A DNA stretch of 64,000 nucleotides from JBEVJK01 sp040510195 (GTDB lineage: Bacteria; Pseudomonadota; Alphaproteobacteria; Rhizobiales; Rhizobiaceae). Shown piece by piece: positions 36,493-45,862 of the stretch (position 1 is the first letter of the stretch; each line of letters opens with the position of its first letter). The translations under genes were made by a program, and so were the position numbers. The stretch covers positions 1-64,000 of the forward strand of contig JBEVJK010000123.1 in assembly GCA_040510195.1 (NCBI GenBank), given 5' to 3'. The notes beneath the pieces are model-generated. The model worked only from the letters and a program-made list of their open reading frames with translations. It was not told the origin of the DNA and ran no database searches.

Positions 36493-37053
36493 ATGAGCAA
36501 CGGCGTTGATTTCAAGGATCTGCAGCGGCGTATGGACGGCGCGGTGGCCGCCTTCAAGCACGACATCGCTTCTTTGCGCACCGGCCGCGCCTCCAGCAAC
36601 CTGCTCGACCCGATCCAGGTGCCCGCCTACGGCACGACCATGCCGGTCAATCAGGTCGCGACGGTGTCGGTGCCCGAGCCGCGCATGATTTCCGTATCGG
36701 TCTGGGACAAGTCGATGGTGGGCGCCGTCGACCGGGCCATCCGAGAGTCGAACCTCGGCTTCAACCCGATCGTCGACGGCACCAACTTGCGCATTCCGCT
36801 TCCGGAGCTCAACGAGCAGCGCCGCAAGGAGCTCGTCAAGATCGCCCACACCTATGCCGAGAACGCCCGTGTGGCGGCTCGCCACGTGCGCCGCGACGGC
36901 ATGGACCATCTGAAAAAGGCCGAGAAGGACCATTCGATCAGCGAGGACGACCATCGTGCCCAGTCCGAGCGGGTCCAGAAGGTGACCGACGAGACGATTT
37001 CCACCATCGACGGCTTGCTTGCCGAGAAGGAAGCCGAGATCATGCAGGTCTAG
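36493..37053 (+). CDS. frr: Ribosome recycling factor
   Basis: A 186-residue tRNA-shaped protein that, with EF-G, splits the ribosome after termination. The blocks LRTGRASSNLLDPIQVPAYG, WDKSMVGAVDRAIRESNLG and NLRIPLPELNEQRRKELV are diagnostic. Length is normal at about 185. The start is ATG 36493, behind AGAAGAGG; an upstream frame extension is not supported. It follows pyrH by 48 bases and precedes uppS by 34. Confidence 0.97.
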   Translation: MSNGVDFKDLQRRMDGAVAAFKHDIASLRTGRASSNLLDPIQVPAYGTTMPVNQVATVSVPEPRMISVSVWDKSMVGAVDRAIRESNLGFNPIVDGTNLRIPLPELNEQRRKELVKIAHTYAENARVAARHVRRDGMDHLKKAEKDHSISEDDHRAQSERVQKVTDETISTIDGLLAEKEAEIMQV

Positions 37054-37087
37054 GCGGTCGGAAAAAGTCGACCGGAAAGTCCCAGCG

Positions 37088-37807
37088 ATGACCACCCCTG
37101 CGCATGTCGCGATCATCATGGACGGCAACGGCCGCTGGGCGAAGGCGCGCGGGCTGCCGAGGATCGCTGGCCATCGCGCCGGCGTCGAGGCGCTGAGAAG
37201 GACGGTCCGGGCGGCCGGCGAGGCGGGCATTGGCTGGCTCACCGTCTATGCCTTCTCTTCCGAGAACTGGACGCGACCCAAGTCCGAGATCAACGACCTG
37301 ATGGGCCTTCTCAAGCTCTTCATCAGGCGCGACCTGGCTGAGCTGCATCAGAACGGCGTCAAGGTGAGAATCATAGGCGATCGCAGGGATTTGGACGGGG
37401 ATATCAAGCTCTTGCTCGAGGAAGCGGAGACGTTGACTGCCGGCAATCGCGCATTGAACCTGGTGATCGCATTCAACTACGGATCGCGCGACGAGATCGT
37501 GCGGGCCGCCCGCAAGCTCGCCGAGGCTGCCGCGGCGGGCACGCTCGACCCGCAGTCGATCACGTCCGAGAGCCTGGCGGCGGAGCTCGACACCGCCGGC
37601 ATACCCGACCCCGACCTGGTCATCCGGACCAGCGGCGAGCTGCGGCTTTCGAATTTCCTGCTCTGGCAGGCCGCCTACAGCGAATTCATCTTCCTGCCAT
37701 GCCTCTGGCCCGATTTCAGCCCCGCCCATCTGGCCGAGGCGCTGCAGGCCTTTGCCGCCCGCGACCGGCGCTTCGGCGGGCTCGCCCGGCAGGGCGTTGC
37801 ATCGTGA
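37088..37807 (+). CDS. uppS: Undecaprenyl diphosphate synthase
   Basis: A 239-residue cis-prenyltransferase that builds the C55 lipid carrier for peptidoglycan and O-antigen. The catalytic Asp is in IIMDGNGRWAKARG near the N-terminus; GHRAGVEALRRTVRAAGEAG, YAFSSENWTRP and the C-terminal DLVIRTSGELRLSNFLLWQ are also present. The start is ATG 37088; the frame extends further upstream into frr but that extension is not homologous. The cdsA GTG overlaps its stop codon by 4 bases (GTGA). Confidence 0.97.
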   Translation: MTTPAHVAIIMDGNGRWAKARGLPRIAGHRAGVEALRRTVRAAGEAGIGWLTVYAFSSENWTRPKSEINDLMGLLKLFIRRDLAELHQNGVKVRIIGDRRDLDGDIKLLLEEAETLTAGNRALNLVIAFNYGSRDEIVRAARKLAEAAAAGTLDPQSITSESLAAELDTAGIPDPDLVIRTSGELRLSNFLLWQAAYSEFIFLPCLWPDFSPAHLAEALQAFAARDRRFGGLARQGVAS

Positions 37808-38673
37808 ACCGGGCCGACGCGCCGCCAGAGAATGCCGGCGGCGACACGCCTCGGCAATTGAGCAACCTCCAGCTGCGCGTCGCCTCCGCGGTCGTGCTGG
37901 CGGCGGTCGTCCTGGCGCTCACTTTCCTGGGCGGGCCGGCGTTTCGGGTGCTCGCCGCGCTGATTTCCGCCGCCATGCTCTACGAGTGGACGCGCATGGT
38001 CCGGCCGCGCGCCGGCGCGCCGCTGTCCTATCTTCCGGAGGGCCTGATGGGCCTCTTCGTGGTGGCGCTGGTGGCGGGCCTGCCGGCGCCCGTCCTGTGG
38101 CTGTCTGTAGCCACCTTGCTCGCCGCTGCAGCCGCGGCTGCCATGCTACGCGGCGGAGCGCCCTGGGAACCGGCCGGTCTCGCCTATGCCATGCTGCCCG
38201 CGGCGGCGCTTGCCCTCTTGCGCGGCGACGATTTCGCCGGGCTGGTGGCGATCCTGTTCTTGTTCGCCGTGGTGTGGGCCACCGATATTCTGGCCTATTT
38301 CGTCGGCCGTGCCGTCGGCGGCCCCAAGCTGGCGCCCGCGATCTCGCCCGGCAAGACCTGGAGCGGCGCGGTCGGCGGTGCCCTGGGCGGCGTGGCGGGC
38401 GGGCTCGCTTTGTTGTGGGGCGTCGGCGCCCCATGGGCACCGGCACTGGCGCTGGTGGCGCTCGCATTGTCGGTGGTTTCGCAGCTTGGCGACCTCTTCG
38501 AATCCTGGGTCAAGCGCCGTTTCGGCGCCAAGGATTCGAGCCGACTGATACCCGGCCATGGCGGCGTGCTCGACCGGGTAGACGGGCTTGTCGCGGCAGC
38601 CGTCGCCCTTTATCTCATCGGCTGGGCCTCGGCGGGCGCGGCGCACCCGGCACGATTCCTGCTCGACGGCTGA
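37804..38673 (+). CDS. cdsA: Phosphatidate cytidylyltransferase (CDP-diacylglycerol synthase)
   Basis: A 289-residue multispanning inner-membrane enzyme that converts phosphatidic acid and CTP to CDP-diacylglycerol, the branch point of phospholipid synthesis. About eight hydrophobic helices are visible. The family signature is near the end: ISPGKTWSG, then SQLGDLFESWVKRRFGAKDSSRLIPGHGGVLDRVDGL. I place the start at GTG 37804, which overlaps the uppS stop; an upstream ATG at 37699 would add a non-homologous Arg/Pro-rich stretch. No dxr gene follows; rseP is next after 103 bases. Confidence 0.95.
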   Translation: MNRADAPPENAGGDTPRQLSNLQLRVASAVVLAAVVLALTFLGGPAFRVLAALISAAMLYEWTRMVRPRAGAPLSYLPEGLMGLFVVALVAGLPAPVLWLSVATLLAAAAAAAMLRGGAPWEPAGLAYAMLPAAALALLRGDDFAGLVAILFLFAVVWATDILAYFVGRAVGGPKLAPAISPGKTWSGAVGGALGGVAGGLALLWGVGAPWAPALALVALALSVVSQLGDLFESWVKRRFGAKDSSRLIPGHGGVLDRVDGLVAAAVALYLIGWASAGAAHPARFLLDG

Positions 38674-38776
38674 TTGCGAAGGCATGGCGCGTGTCGTGCC
38701 ACGGATTTGCCCGCATTGATGGTAGTGATGGCTATGGAGGGCGCGCCGCCGGTGCGCCCGATGCCGGGGGCTCGAA

Positions 38777-39916
38777 TTGACCGATTTCTTGGGAACAGCC
38801 TTCGGCTCCGACAGCCTCCTGATCGGCACCATCGTGCCGTTCCTCTTCGTGTTGACGGTGGTCGTGTTCGTCCACGAGATGGGCCACTACCTAGTTGGCC
38901 GCTGGTGCGGCATCGGGGTGACCGCCTTCTCCATCGGCTTCGGCCCGGAGCTGGTGGGGTTCAACGACCGGCACGGCACCCGCTGGAAGCTCTGCGCCAT
39001 CCCTCTCGGCGGCTACGTCAAGTTCGTCGGCGACATGAACGCGACAAGCTCGCCGGACAGCGCCGCAACGGATCGGCTTTCGCCAGGCGAGAGGCGCGTC
39101 GCCTTTCACACCCAGGCGGTCTGGAAGCGGGCAGCGACCGTCTTTGCCGGCCCGCTGTTCAACTTCCTGCTCACCATTGCCGTGTTCGCCGTCTTCTTCG
39201 CCGCCTACGGACGCATCGTCACCGAGCCCATGGTGGCCGAGGTGCGACCCGGCAGCCCGGCTGCCGAGGCCGGATTCATGCCGGGGGACCGTTTCCTGAG
39301 GGTCGACGGCAACCGGGTCGAGAGCTTCTCCGACGTGCAGCGCTACGTGTCCGGCAGGGCCGGCGACCCGCTGGTCTTCGTGATGCAGCGCGACGGCCGC
39401 GAGGTCGAGTTGAAGGCCACGCCGCGCGTCACAGAGCAGAAGGACGCGCTCGGCAACACCGTCAAGCTCGGCGTCATCGGTGTCGTCAACAGCGCGGAGG
39501 TCGGCCAACCCAAGGTGATCCGTTACAGCATTCCCGGCGCCCTCGTCGAAGCGGTGAGCGAGACCGGCCACAATCTGGTCCGCACCTGGACCTTCCTGCA
39601 GCGCTTTGCCGTCGGCCGCGAGGACAAGTGCCAGTTGGGCGGCCCCGTCAAGATTGCCGACATGGCCGGCAAGGCAGCCAAGCTCGGATTTGAGTGGCTG
39701 GTCCAGCTTGTTGCAGCCTTGTCACTGGGCATCGGCTTCCTGAACCTCTTGCCCATTCCCCCGCTTGACGGGGGGCACCTGGTTTTCTACGGCGTAGAGG
39801 CTCTCATCGGCCGCCCGGTCTCTGAACGCGCAATGGAAGTGGTGTATCGCGTCGGTTTTCTGATGGTGCTTGCGTTCATGGGGTTCGTGTTCTGGAACGA
39901 TCTCTTTGGATGTTGA
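38777..39916 (+). CDS. rseP: Site-2 intramembrane zinc protease RseP
   Basis: A 379-residue inner-membrane protease. The zinc motif HEMGH is at 33-37 inside the first helix, and the third zinc ligand Asp331 lies in PIPPLDGGHL. One periplasmic PDZ domain spans about 145-215 (GSPAAEAGFMPGDRFLRVDG), whereas E. coli RseP has two. It cleaves anti-sigma factors and remnant signal peptides in the membrane. The only start that fits is TTG 38777; the residues after it match family N-termini. It sits between cdsA and bamA, the usual alphaproteobacterial arrangement. Confidence 0.94.
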   Translation: MTDFLGTAFGSDSLLIGTIVPFLFVLTVVVFVHEMGHYLVGRWCGIGVTAFSIGFGPELVGFNDRHGTRWKLCAIPLGGYVKFVGDMNATSSPDSAATDRLSPGERRVAFHTQAVWKRAATVFAGPLFNFLLTIAVFAVFFAAYGRIVTEPMVAEVRPGSPAAEAGFMPGDRFLRVDGNRVESFSDVQRYVSGRAGDPLVFVMQRDGREVELKATPRVTEQKDALGNTVKLGVIGVVNSAEVGQPKVIRYSIPGALVEAVSETGHNLVRTWTFLQRFAVGREDKCQLGGPVKIADMAGKAAKLGFEWLVQLVAALSLGIGFLNLLPIPPLDGGHLVFYGVEALIGRPVSERAMEVVYRVGFLMVLAFMGFVFWNDLFGC

Positions 39917-40037
39917 ATTCGTGAAGGAATCGGGCCTCGAAAATGACCCAAATTGAGACTGCGTTTACCATCGCCGGCGATATGAGTGACCCTAATGTCA
40001 CGCCTTCGGCTTTAGTAAATGCAAATTAACCAGAAGC

Positions 40038-40065
40038 CTTGCGTGTAGGTGAAATCCGGCTAATA
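40038..40065 (+). promoter_or_regulatory. Possible promoter of bamA
   Basis: CTTGCG (40038-40043) and CTAATA (40060-40065) are 16 bases apart, in the 224-base gap before bamA. The match to CTTGAC-N17-CTATAT is moderate. The rest of the gap shows no gene. Confidence 0.4.
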
Positions 40066-40140
40066 GGGTATGCGGACCATACCGCGGATCCGGCTTTCTC
40101 GCCGTGGGGACCTACGAGAAAAAAGGGTTTTGAGAGCCAT

Positions 40141-42513
40141 ATGAAGGCAGCATCCAGTTTCAGAAACGCCGTTTCCGCGGCGGCTCTCTCGGCTGCGCTG
40201 GTCGTTCCAACGACGCTGGCGGGTCAGTTTGTGTTTGTGTCGGCCGCGCAGGCGGCTGTTATCCGCAGCATCGACGTTCAAGGCAATCAGCGCGTCGACG
40301 ACGCGACCGTGCGCAGCTATATCGGCATTGAGCCCGGAAAGAACTTTTCGAATGCCGACATCGACGAGGCGGTGAAGCGGCTGTTCGCCACCGGCATGTT
40401 CTCCGACGTCCGCATCAACCAGGTGGGCTCGACGCTGGTCGTCCAGGTCGACGAGCATTCGGTCGTCAACCAGGTCCTTTTCCAGGGCAATCGCAAGATC
40501 AAGGACGCCCAGCTCGCCTCGACGGTTCAGCTCAAGCCGCGCAGCGCGTTTTCGAACGCCGCCATGGAGGCCGATGCCGAGGCGATCCGCCAGGCCTACG
40601 CCAGCGTCGGCCGCGACGACGCCACCGTCAGGACCCAGGTGATGGACCTCGGCCAAGGCCGCGTGAACGTGGTCTACGAGATCACGGAAGGCGGCCGCAC
40701 GAAGATTGCCCGGCTCGACTTCGTCGGCAACAATTCCTTCAGCAAGCGCCGCCTGGCGGATGTGATCGCCACCAAGAAGTCCTCGGTGTTGTCGGTCCTG
40801 CTGCGCGACGACATCTACGACGAGAACCGCTTGCGCGCCGACGAGGCGGCGCTCAGGCGCTTCTACTACAACCGCGGCTACGCCGACTTCCAGGTCGTGT
40901 CGTCGACGGCCAACCTGGACGAGGCGACCAATTCCTATTCCATCACCATCACGGTCGACGAGGGCGCCCGCTACACCTTCGGCGACGTCAGCATCGAGAG
41001 CACCATCGAAGGCGTCAACTCGGATTCGCTGCGCTCCCTGCTGCAGACGCGCTCCGGGCAGGTTTACAGCGCCAAGGAGGTCGAGGACACCATCATCGCG
41101 CTCACCGAGCACGTCGCCGGTCTGGGCTACGCCTTCGCCCAGGTCACGCCACGCGGCGACCGCAACTTTGCGAACCACACGATCTCCGTCGTTTACACGG
41201 TGGACCAGGGTCCCAGGACGTATATCGAGCGCATCGAGATTCGCGGCAACGCACGCTCACGCGACTTCGTCATCCGTCGCGAGTTCGACGTCAGCGAGGG
41301 CGACGCCTTCAACCAGGTTCTGATCCAGCGCGCGAAGCGTCGGCTAGAACGTCTTGGTTTCTTTGAAACCGTCGAGGTTTCGACTGCGCCAGGCTCCGAG
41401 GCCGACCAAGTGATCCTGGTGATCGACGTGACCGAGAAGTCGACCGGTGAGTTCTCCGTCGGCGCCGGCTACTCGACCGGCGGCGAAACCGCCGGTCCCC
41501 AGGTCGAAGGCTCCATCACCGAGCGCAACTTCCTAGGCCGCGGTCAGTTCATCCGCTTCTCGGCGGGCGGCGGCGAGAACTCCCGCGACTTCGCGCTGTC
41601 CTTCACCGAGCCGTATTTCCTGGGACGCCGCATCGCTGCCGGTTTCGACATTTTCCGGTCGAACCGGCAGTACAGCAACTACGAGAGCACCACGACGGGC
41701 GGCACCATACGCTTCGGCCTGCCAATCACCGAGACGATCTCGACCCAGCTCTTCTACACGTTGCAGCAGGAGGAATACGACCTCGACGACAATTGCCTAC
41801 TTATCGACGGCGTGATCGTCGACCAGAACGCTTGCAACGTGTCGATCGCCATCGTCAACGGCGTCGAGAACAGCCCCTGGATCACGTCGTCGATCGGCAA
41901 CACGCTGCTCTACAACAACATCGACGACATGAAGAACCCGCATGCAGGCGTCTATGGCAGCTTGACCACGGCCTATGCCGGTCTGGGCGGCGACGCCGAG
42001 TGGGTCAAGGTCACCACCCGGGCGACCTACTATCACACCCTGTCGGAGGAGTATGACGTGGTCGCCCTGTTGACCGGCGGCGCCGGGTATATCGCCGGCA
42101 CGGGCGACGGCCAGCTGCGCGTCTTCGACCAGTTCAAGAACAACGACCGCATGATCCGCGGCTTCGAGTACAACGGCATCGGCCCCTTCGACCCCTCGAC
42201 GGGTGAGCACCTGGGCGGCACCACCTACTTCAATGCCTCGGCCGAAGCCCAGTTCCCGATGCCTTTCCTGCCGGAAAACTTTGGCCTCAAGGGCGCCGTG
42301 TTCGCCGATGCGGCGACGTTGTACGGCAACGAGATCGAGCTCACTGGCCTGACGGTTGCCGGCACCGAAATGCAGTGGCGTGCTTCCGTTGGCGTCGGCC
42401 TGATCTGGGCCTCTCCTTTCGGGCCGCTGCGCGTGGACTACGCCGTGCCGGTCCTCAAGGAGGACACGGACGAGGAGCAAAACTTCAACTTCGGCATCTC
42501 GACCCGCTTCTGA
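40141..42513 (+). CDS. bamA: Outer membrane protein assembly factor BamA
   Basis: A 790-residue outer-membrane protein that folds and inserts beta-barrel proteins. A signal peptide covers about 1-38 (cut after AQA). Five POTRA repeats follow to about 420, the first starting VIRSIDVQGNQRVDD and others with NNSFSKRRL and GDVSIEST. The barrel runs to the end and contains the conserved VRGF-type lid motif as IRGFEYNGIG; the terminal strand ends FNFGISTRF with the Phe needed for BAM recognition. I place the start at ATG 40141; the frame extends upstream without homology. It heads the bamA-lpxD-fabZ-lpxA-lpxI-lpxB cluster. Confidence 0.97.
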   Translation: MKAASSFRNAVSAAALSAALVVPTTLAGQFVFVSAAQAAVIRSIDVQGNQRVDDATVRSYIGIEPGKNFSNADIDEAVKRLFATGMFSDVRINQVGSTLVVQVDEHSVVNQVLFQGNRKIKDAQLASTVQLKPRSAFSNAAMEADAEAIRQAYASVGRDDATVRTQVMDLGQGRVNVVYEITEGGRTKIARLDFVGNNSFSKRRLADVIATKKSSVLSVLLRDDIYDENRLRADEAALRRFYYNRGYADFQVVSSTANLDEATNSYSITITVDEGARYTFGDVSIESTIEGVNSDSLRSLLQTRSGQVYSAKEVEDTIIALTEHVAGLGYAFAQVTPRGDRNFANHTISVVYTVDQGPRTYIERIEIRGNARSRDFVIRREFDVSEGDAFNQVLIQRAKRRLERLGFFETVEVSTAPGSEADQVILVIDVTEKSTGEFSVGAGYSTGGETAGPQVEGSITERNFLGRGQFIRFSAGGGENSRDFALSFTEPYFLGRRIAAGFDIFRSNRQYSNYESTTTGGTIRFGLPITETISTQLFYTLQQEEYDLDDNCLLIDGVIVDQNACNVSIAIVNGVENSPWITSSIGNTLLYNNIDDMKNPHAGVYGSLTTAYAGLGGDAEWVKVTTRATYYHTLSEEYDVVALLTGGAGYIAGTGDGQLRVFDQFKNNDRMIRGFEYNGIGPFDPSTGEHLGGTTYFNASAEAQFPMPFLPENFGLKGAVFADAATLYGNEIELTGLTVAGTEMQWRASVGVGLIWASPFGPLRVDYAVPVLKEDTDEEQNFNFGISTRF

Positions 42514-42636
42514 CGACAAAGGGGCGTGACGGCGCTCGAAGGAAGGCTCGTCGCACCAGAACTGTTGAGATTCAGCTGAGGGTGAGGCGAATATGGTTCT
42601 TCCGGGTTGCCCGCGCCCCCCGGAAGAAAGGCTTCC

Positions 42637-43686
42637 ATGACTGACCCGGTCTTCTTCGCGCCGTCACGTCCGTTCACCGCTGCCGAGATCGCCACCCTGA
42701 CGGGGGCCGAACTCGTCGACAAGAGCAAGGCGGATGTCGAGGTGCGCGGCATCGCCTCCGCAGAGGTCGGCGGCGGGGGCATGCTCGTCTATGTCGATGG
42801 CAAGCGCAACGCCGCCATGCTCGTCGGCCGTACGGCGGCGGTGGTCCTCTGCACCCCCGACGTCGTCAAGGATGTGCCCAGTGTCATGACCGTGCTGGTC
42901 ACGCCGCGCCCTCAACAGGCCTTTGCCCAGATCGGCCGCCTTCTGCATCCCAATGCCGCGACCCCGATGCCCCTGACGGACGAGCGGGGCATCTCGCCCC
43001 GGGCGCATGTCTCTGCCGAAGCGAAGATCGAGGCGGGCGCCATCATCGAGGCGGGTGCCTCGATCGGCCCGGGAGCCGCGGTGGGCGCCGGCACCATCGT
43101 CGCGCCCAATGCGGTCGTCGGCGCCGGCACCCAGGTCGGCCGCGACTGCTTCATAGGACCGGGCGCCACCGTCCAGTATGCGCTGATCGGCAATCGCGTC
43201 ATCATCCACGGCGGCGCCCAGGTCGGCCAGGACGGCTTCGGCTTCGTCGGCGGAGCGCGTGGCCCCGAGCGCATCCCGCAGGTCGGCCGCGTCGTCATCC
43301 AGGACGATGTCGAGATTGGGGCCAACACGACCGTCGACCGCGGCGCGATGACGGATACGGTCATTGGTGAGGGGACCAAGATCGACAACCTGGTGCAGAT
43401 CGCCCACAATGTGAAGATCGGGCGCGGCTGCATCATTGCGGGCCATTGCGGCCTGTCCGGTTCCGTCACGCTGGGAGACTTCGTCATGCTCGGGGGCCGC
43501 GTCGGCATCGCCGACCATATCTCGATCGGCTCCTTCGCCCAGGTCGCCGCCTCGGCCGGGCTGATGCACGACATCCCCCAGGGGGAGCGCTGGGCAGGTT
43601 CGCCGGCACGGCCGATGCGGGAATTCTTTCGCGAGGTTGCCGCCATTCGCGGCCTGACAAAACCCAAGAGAGGCGACAATGGCTGA
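42637..43686 (+). CDS. lpxD: UDP-3-O-acylglucosamine N-acyltransferase LpxD
   Basis: A 349-residue enzyme of lipid A synthesis that adds the second hydroxyacyl chain. The N-terminal domain (about 1-105) is the LpxD-specific uridine-binding part. A left-handed beta helix of hexapeptide repeats follows, with the catalytic His in QIAHNVKIGRGC. QVGQDGFGFV is an LpxD marker. The start is ATG 42637. A hairpin (42599-42606 pairing with 42619-42626) lies just before the ribosome binding site. The 3' end overlaps fabZ by 8 bases. Confidence 0.97.
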   Translation: MTDPVFFAPSRPFTAAEIATLTGAELVDKSKADVEVRGIASAEVGGGGMLVYVDGKRNAAMLVGRTAAVVLCTPDVVKDVPSVMTVLVTPRPQQAFAQIGRLLHPNAATPMPLTDERGISPRAHVSAEAKIEAGAIIEAGASIGPGAAVGAGTIVAPNAVVGAGTQVGRDCFIGPGATVQYALIGNRVIIHGGAQVGQDGFGFVGGARGPERIPQVGRVVIQDDVEIGANTTVDRGAMTDTVIGEGTKIDNLVQIAHNVKIGRGCIIAGHCGLSGSVTLGDFVMLGGRVGIADHISIGSFAQVAASAGLMHDIPQGERWAGSPARPMREFFREVAAIRGLTKPKRGDNG

Positions 43687-44149
43687 CACGGCAGAGGCCG
43701 TTCTCGAGGCGGTCGACATCATGCAGCTGATGAAGCTCCTGCCGCACCGCTACCCGTTCCTGCTGGTCGACCGCATCATCGCGATCGATCAGGACAACTC
43801 GGCCATCGGCATCAAGAACGTCACCGTCAACGAGCCCCACTTCCAGGGCCACTTTCCCGAGCAGCCGGTCATGCCCGGCGTGCTGATCATCGAGGCGATG
43901 GCCCAGACGGCCGGCGCGATTTGCGTCAGGAGCACGGCCTCGGACAAGCCGACGCTGGTTTATTTCATGACCATCGACAATGCGAAGTTCCGTCGCCCCG
44001 TCGTGCCGGGCGACCGCCTCGAGATTCATGTCCGCAAGCTCAAGAAGCGTGGCAACATCTGGCGCTTCGCCTGCGAGGCGCTGGTCGACGGCGCCAAGGC
44101 GGCAGAGGCCGAAATCTCCGCCATGATGTCGCCGAAGCAGCCCGGCTGA
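43679..44149 (+). CDS. fabZ: 3-hydroxyacyl-[acyl-carrier-protein] dehydratase FabZ
   Basis: A 156-residue hot-dog-fold dehydratase of fatty acid elongation. The catalytic His is in HFPEQPVMPGVLIIEAMAQ, with Glu in the same helix; LLPHRYPFLLVDRI is the family N-terminus. It overlaps the lpxD end by 8 bases and so competes for the same hydroxyacyl-ACP pool that LpxD and LpxA use, a known functional link. lpxA starts 5 bases after its stop. Confidence 0.97.
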   Translation: MADTAEAVLEAVDIMQLMKLLPHRYPFLLVDRIIAIDQDNSAIGIKNVTVNEPHFQGHFPEQPVMPGVLIIEAMAQTAGAICVRSTASDKPTLVYFMTIDNAKFRRPVVPGDRLEIHVRKLKKRGNIWRFACEALVDGAKAAEAEISAMMSPKQPG

Positions 44150-44154
44150 ACGCG

Positions 44155-44988
44155 ATGGAGGGCCAGACCTTCATCCATCCGCTTGCCGACGTCGCGCCGG
44201 GCGCCGAACTGGGGGAGCGGGTTCGCATAGGCCCGTTCTGCCATGTCGGTGCCGACGTGGTTCTCGGCGACGACGTCGAGCTGGTCGCCAATGTGACCGT
44301 GATTGGCGCCACCTCGATTGGAGCCGGCACCAAGGTCTACCCTCAGGCTGCCCTCGGCGCCCCGCCGCAGAACCTTCGGCACAAGGGAGGCCGCACCACT
44401 CTGCGGATCGGTGCCAACTGCATCGTCCGGGAGGGGGTTACGATGCACACCGGCTCCGACGGCAGTCGCGGCGAAACGGTGATCGGCGACAATGGCAACT
44501 TCTTTGCCTACTGTCATGTCGCCCATGATTGCTTGATTGGCCGCAACGCAAGCCTAGCCAACGGGGCGCTGCTGGCCGGCCATTGCGAGCTCGGCGACTA
44601 TGTCAATGTCGGCGGCCTCACCGCGCTTCACCAGTTCGTGCGCGTCGGCGACTATGCCTTCCTTTCGGGCATGTCCGCTGTGCTCGGCGACGTCGTGCCC
44701 TTCGGCATGGTGGCGGGCAACCGGGCGACGCTGAGGGGCATGAACGTCGTCGGCATGCGACGCGCAGGCTTTGGCAGGAGCGACGTCCAGACGCTGCGCC
44801 TGGCCTACCGGCGGATCTTCGACCGGCAGCATCCATTGGCCGACAACCTGGCGCGCGCCAGGGCCGAGTTCGCCGGCGTTCCGCTGGTCGAGAAGGTCAT
44901 CGCCTTCATGGACGGACGCGACAAGCGTCCCTTCTGCCTGCCGCCCGTGGGCCGCTCGATCGACGACGGTGCGGATGACGAGGATTGA
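44155..44988 (+). CDS. lpxA: UDP-N-acetylglucosamine O-acyltransferase LpxA
   Basis: A 277-residue hexapeptide-repeat trimer that starts lipid A synthesis. Blocks FIHPLADVAPGAELGERVRIGPFCHVG, ALGAPPQNLRHKGGRT, TMHTGSDGSRGETVIGD and YCHVAHDCLIG (catalytic His) are diagnostic, and the C-terminal helical domain is complete. I place the start at ATG 44155; the frame runs upstream over fabZ without homology. Its end overlaps the lpxI start by 14 bases. Confidence 0.96.
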   Translation: MEGQTFIHPLADVAPGAELGERVRIGPFCHVGADVVLGDDVELVANVTVIGATSIGAGTKVYPQAALGAPPQNLRHKGGRTTLRIGANCIVREGVTMHTGSDGSRGETVIGDNGNFFAYCHVAHDCLIGRNASLANGALLAGHCELGDYVNVGGLTALHQFVRVGDYAFLSGMSAVLGDVVPFGMVAGNRATLRGMNVVGMRRAGFGRSDVQTLRLAYRRIFDRQHPLADNLARARAEFAGVPLVEKVIAFMDGRDKRPFCLPPVGRSIDDGADDED

Positions 44989-45862
44989 GCATGTCGCAAC
45001 CTCGCTGGGTGCCGCCGACCGGGTGGCGCTCATCGCCGGCAGCGGTCGGCTCCCGGTCGACGTGGCCGAGGGGCTGGAGGCGGCCGGCAAGCCACCCTTC
45101 GTGATCCTGCTCGAAGGCGAGGCCGTCGAGACCGGTGCTTTCGCCCCCTACGAGCGGATCAGCCTGCCGGTGGAGGCGATCGGCGGCCTCGTGCCGCTTT
45201 TGCGGCGCAACAAGATCACCCACCTCGTCATGGCGGGCGGCGCGGCGCGGCGCCCCAAAGTCACCAGGATCCACTGGAACTTCGCCTTGCTCAGGCTGGT
45301 GCCGAGGGTGGTGGCGGCCCTCGCCCAGGGCGACAACGGCCTGCTGAGCGCCATCGTTCATCACCTGGAAGACAACGGCATCAAGGTGCTGGGGCCGCAC
45401 GAGATCCTGCCCCACCTCCTGGCTCGGGCCGGGCCGATGACGCGCGCCCGCCCGCAACGCGCCGATCGCCGCGACCTCGCTGCGGCGATGGAGGCGGCGC
45501 TGGCGATCGGCCGCCTCGACGTCGGACAGGCCGCCGTCGCGATCGGCGGCCGCGCCGTGGCCCTCGAAGGCATCGAGGGCACCGACGGTCTCCTGGAACG
45601 GGTCAGGGACCTGCGCAGCCACGGCCGGCTGGCCGGCCGGGCACGCGGCGTGCTCGTCAAATGCGCCAAGCCCGGCCAGGAGATTCGCGCCGACCTGCCC
45701 TCCATCGGGCCGGGGACGGTGGAACGCGCCCACGCGGCAGGCCTTGCCGGCGTCGGTGTCGAGGCCGGCCGGGCGCTGGTGCTGGACTACGCGCAGACGA
45801 TCGAACGCGCCGACACGCTCGGTCTCTTCGTCGTGGGTCTGGAAGGGGCAACAGCGCCGTGA
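44975..45862 (+). CDS. lpxI: UDP-2,3-diacylglucosamine pyrophosphatase LpxI
   Basis: A 295-residue enzyme that hydrolyses UDP-2,3-diacylglucosamine to lipid X, the step LpxH performs in E. coli. The family (formerly DUF1009) shows LIAGSGRLPVDVAE at the start, HLVMAGGAARRP, DNGLLSAIVHHLEDNGI, and in the C-terminal part VLVKCAKPGQEIRADLPSIGPGTVE. The start ATG 44975 overlaps lpxA by 14 bases and the stop overlaps lpxB by 4 (GTGA). LpxI is the alphaproteobacterial replacement for LpxH, so the COG2908 protein at 8775 likely does something else. Confidence 0.94.
   Translation: MTRIEHVATSLGAADRVALIAGSGRLPVDVAEGLEAAGKPPFVILLEGEAVETGAFAPYERISLPVEAIGGLVPLLRRNKITHLVMAGGAARRPKVTRIHWNFALLRLVPRVVAALAQGDNGLLSAIVHHLEDNGIKVLGPHEILPHLLARAGPMTRARPQRADRRDLAAAMEAALAIGRLDVGQAAVAIGGRAVALEGIEGTDGLLERVRDLRSHGRLAGRARGVLVKCAKPGQEIRADLPSIGPGTVERAHAAGLAGVGVEAGRALVLDYAQTIERADTLGLFVVGLEGATAP

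Noticed and set aside
40012..40029. A CtrA site (TTAG...TTAA) upstream of bamA
   Set aside because: The half-sites are 10 bases apart rather than 7.
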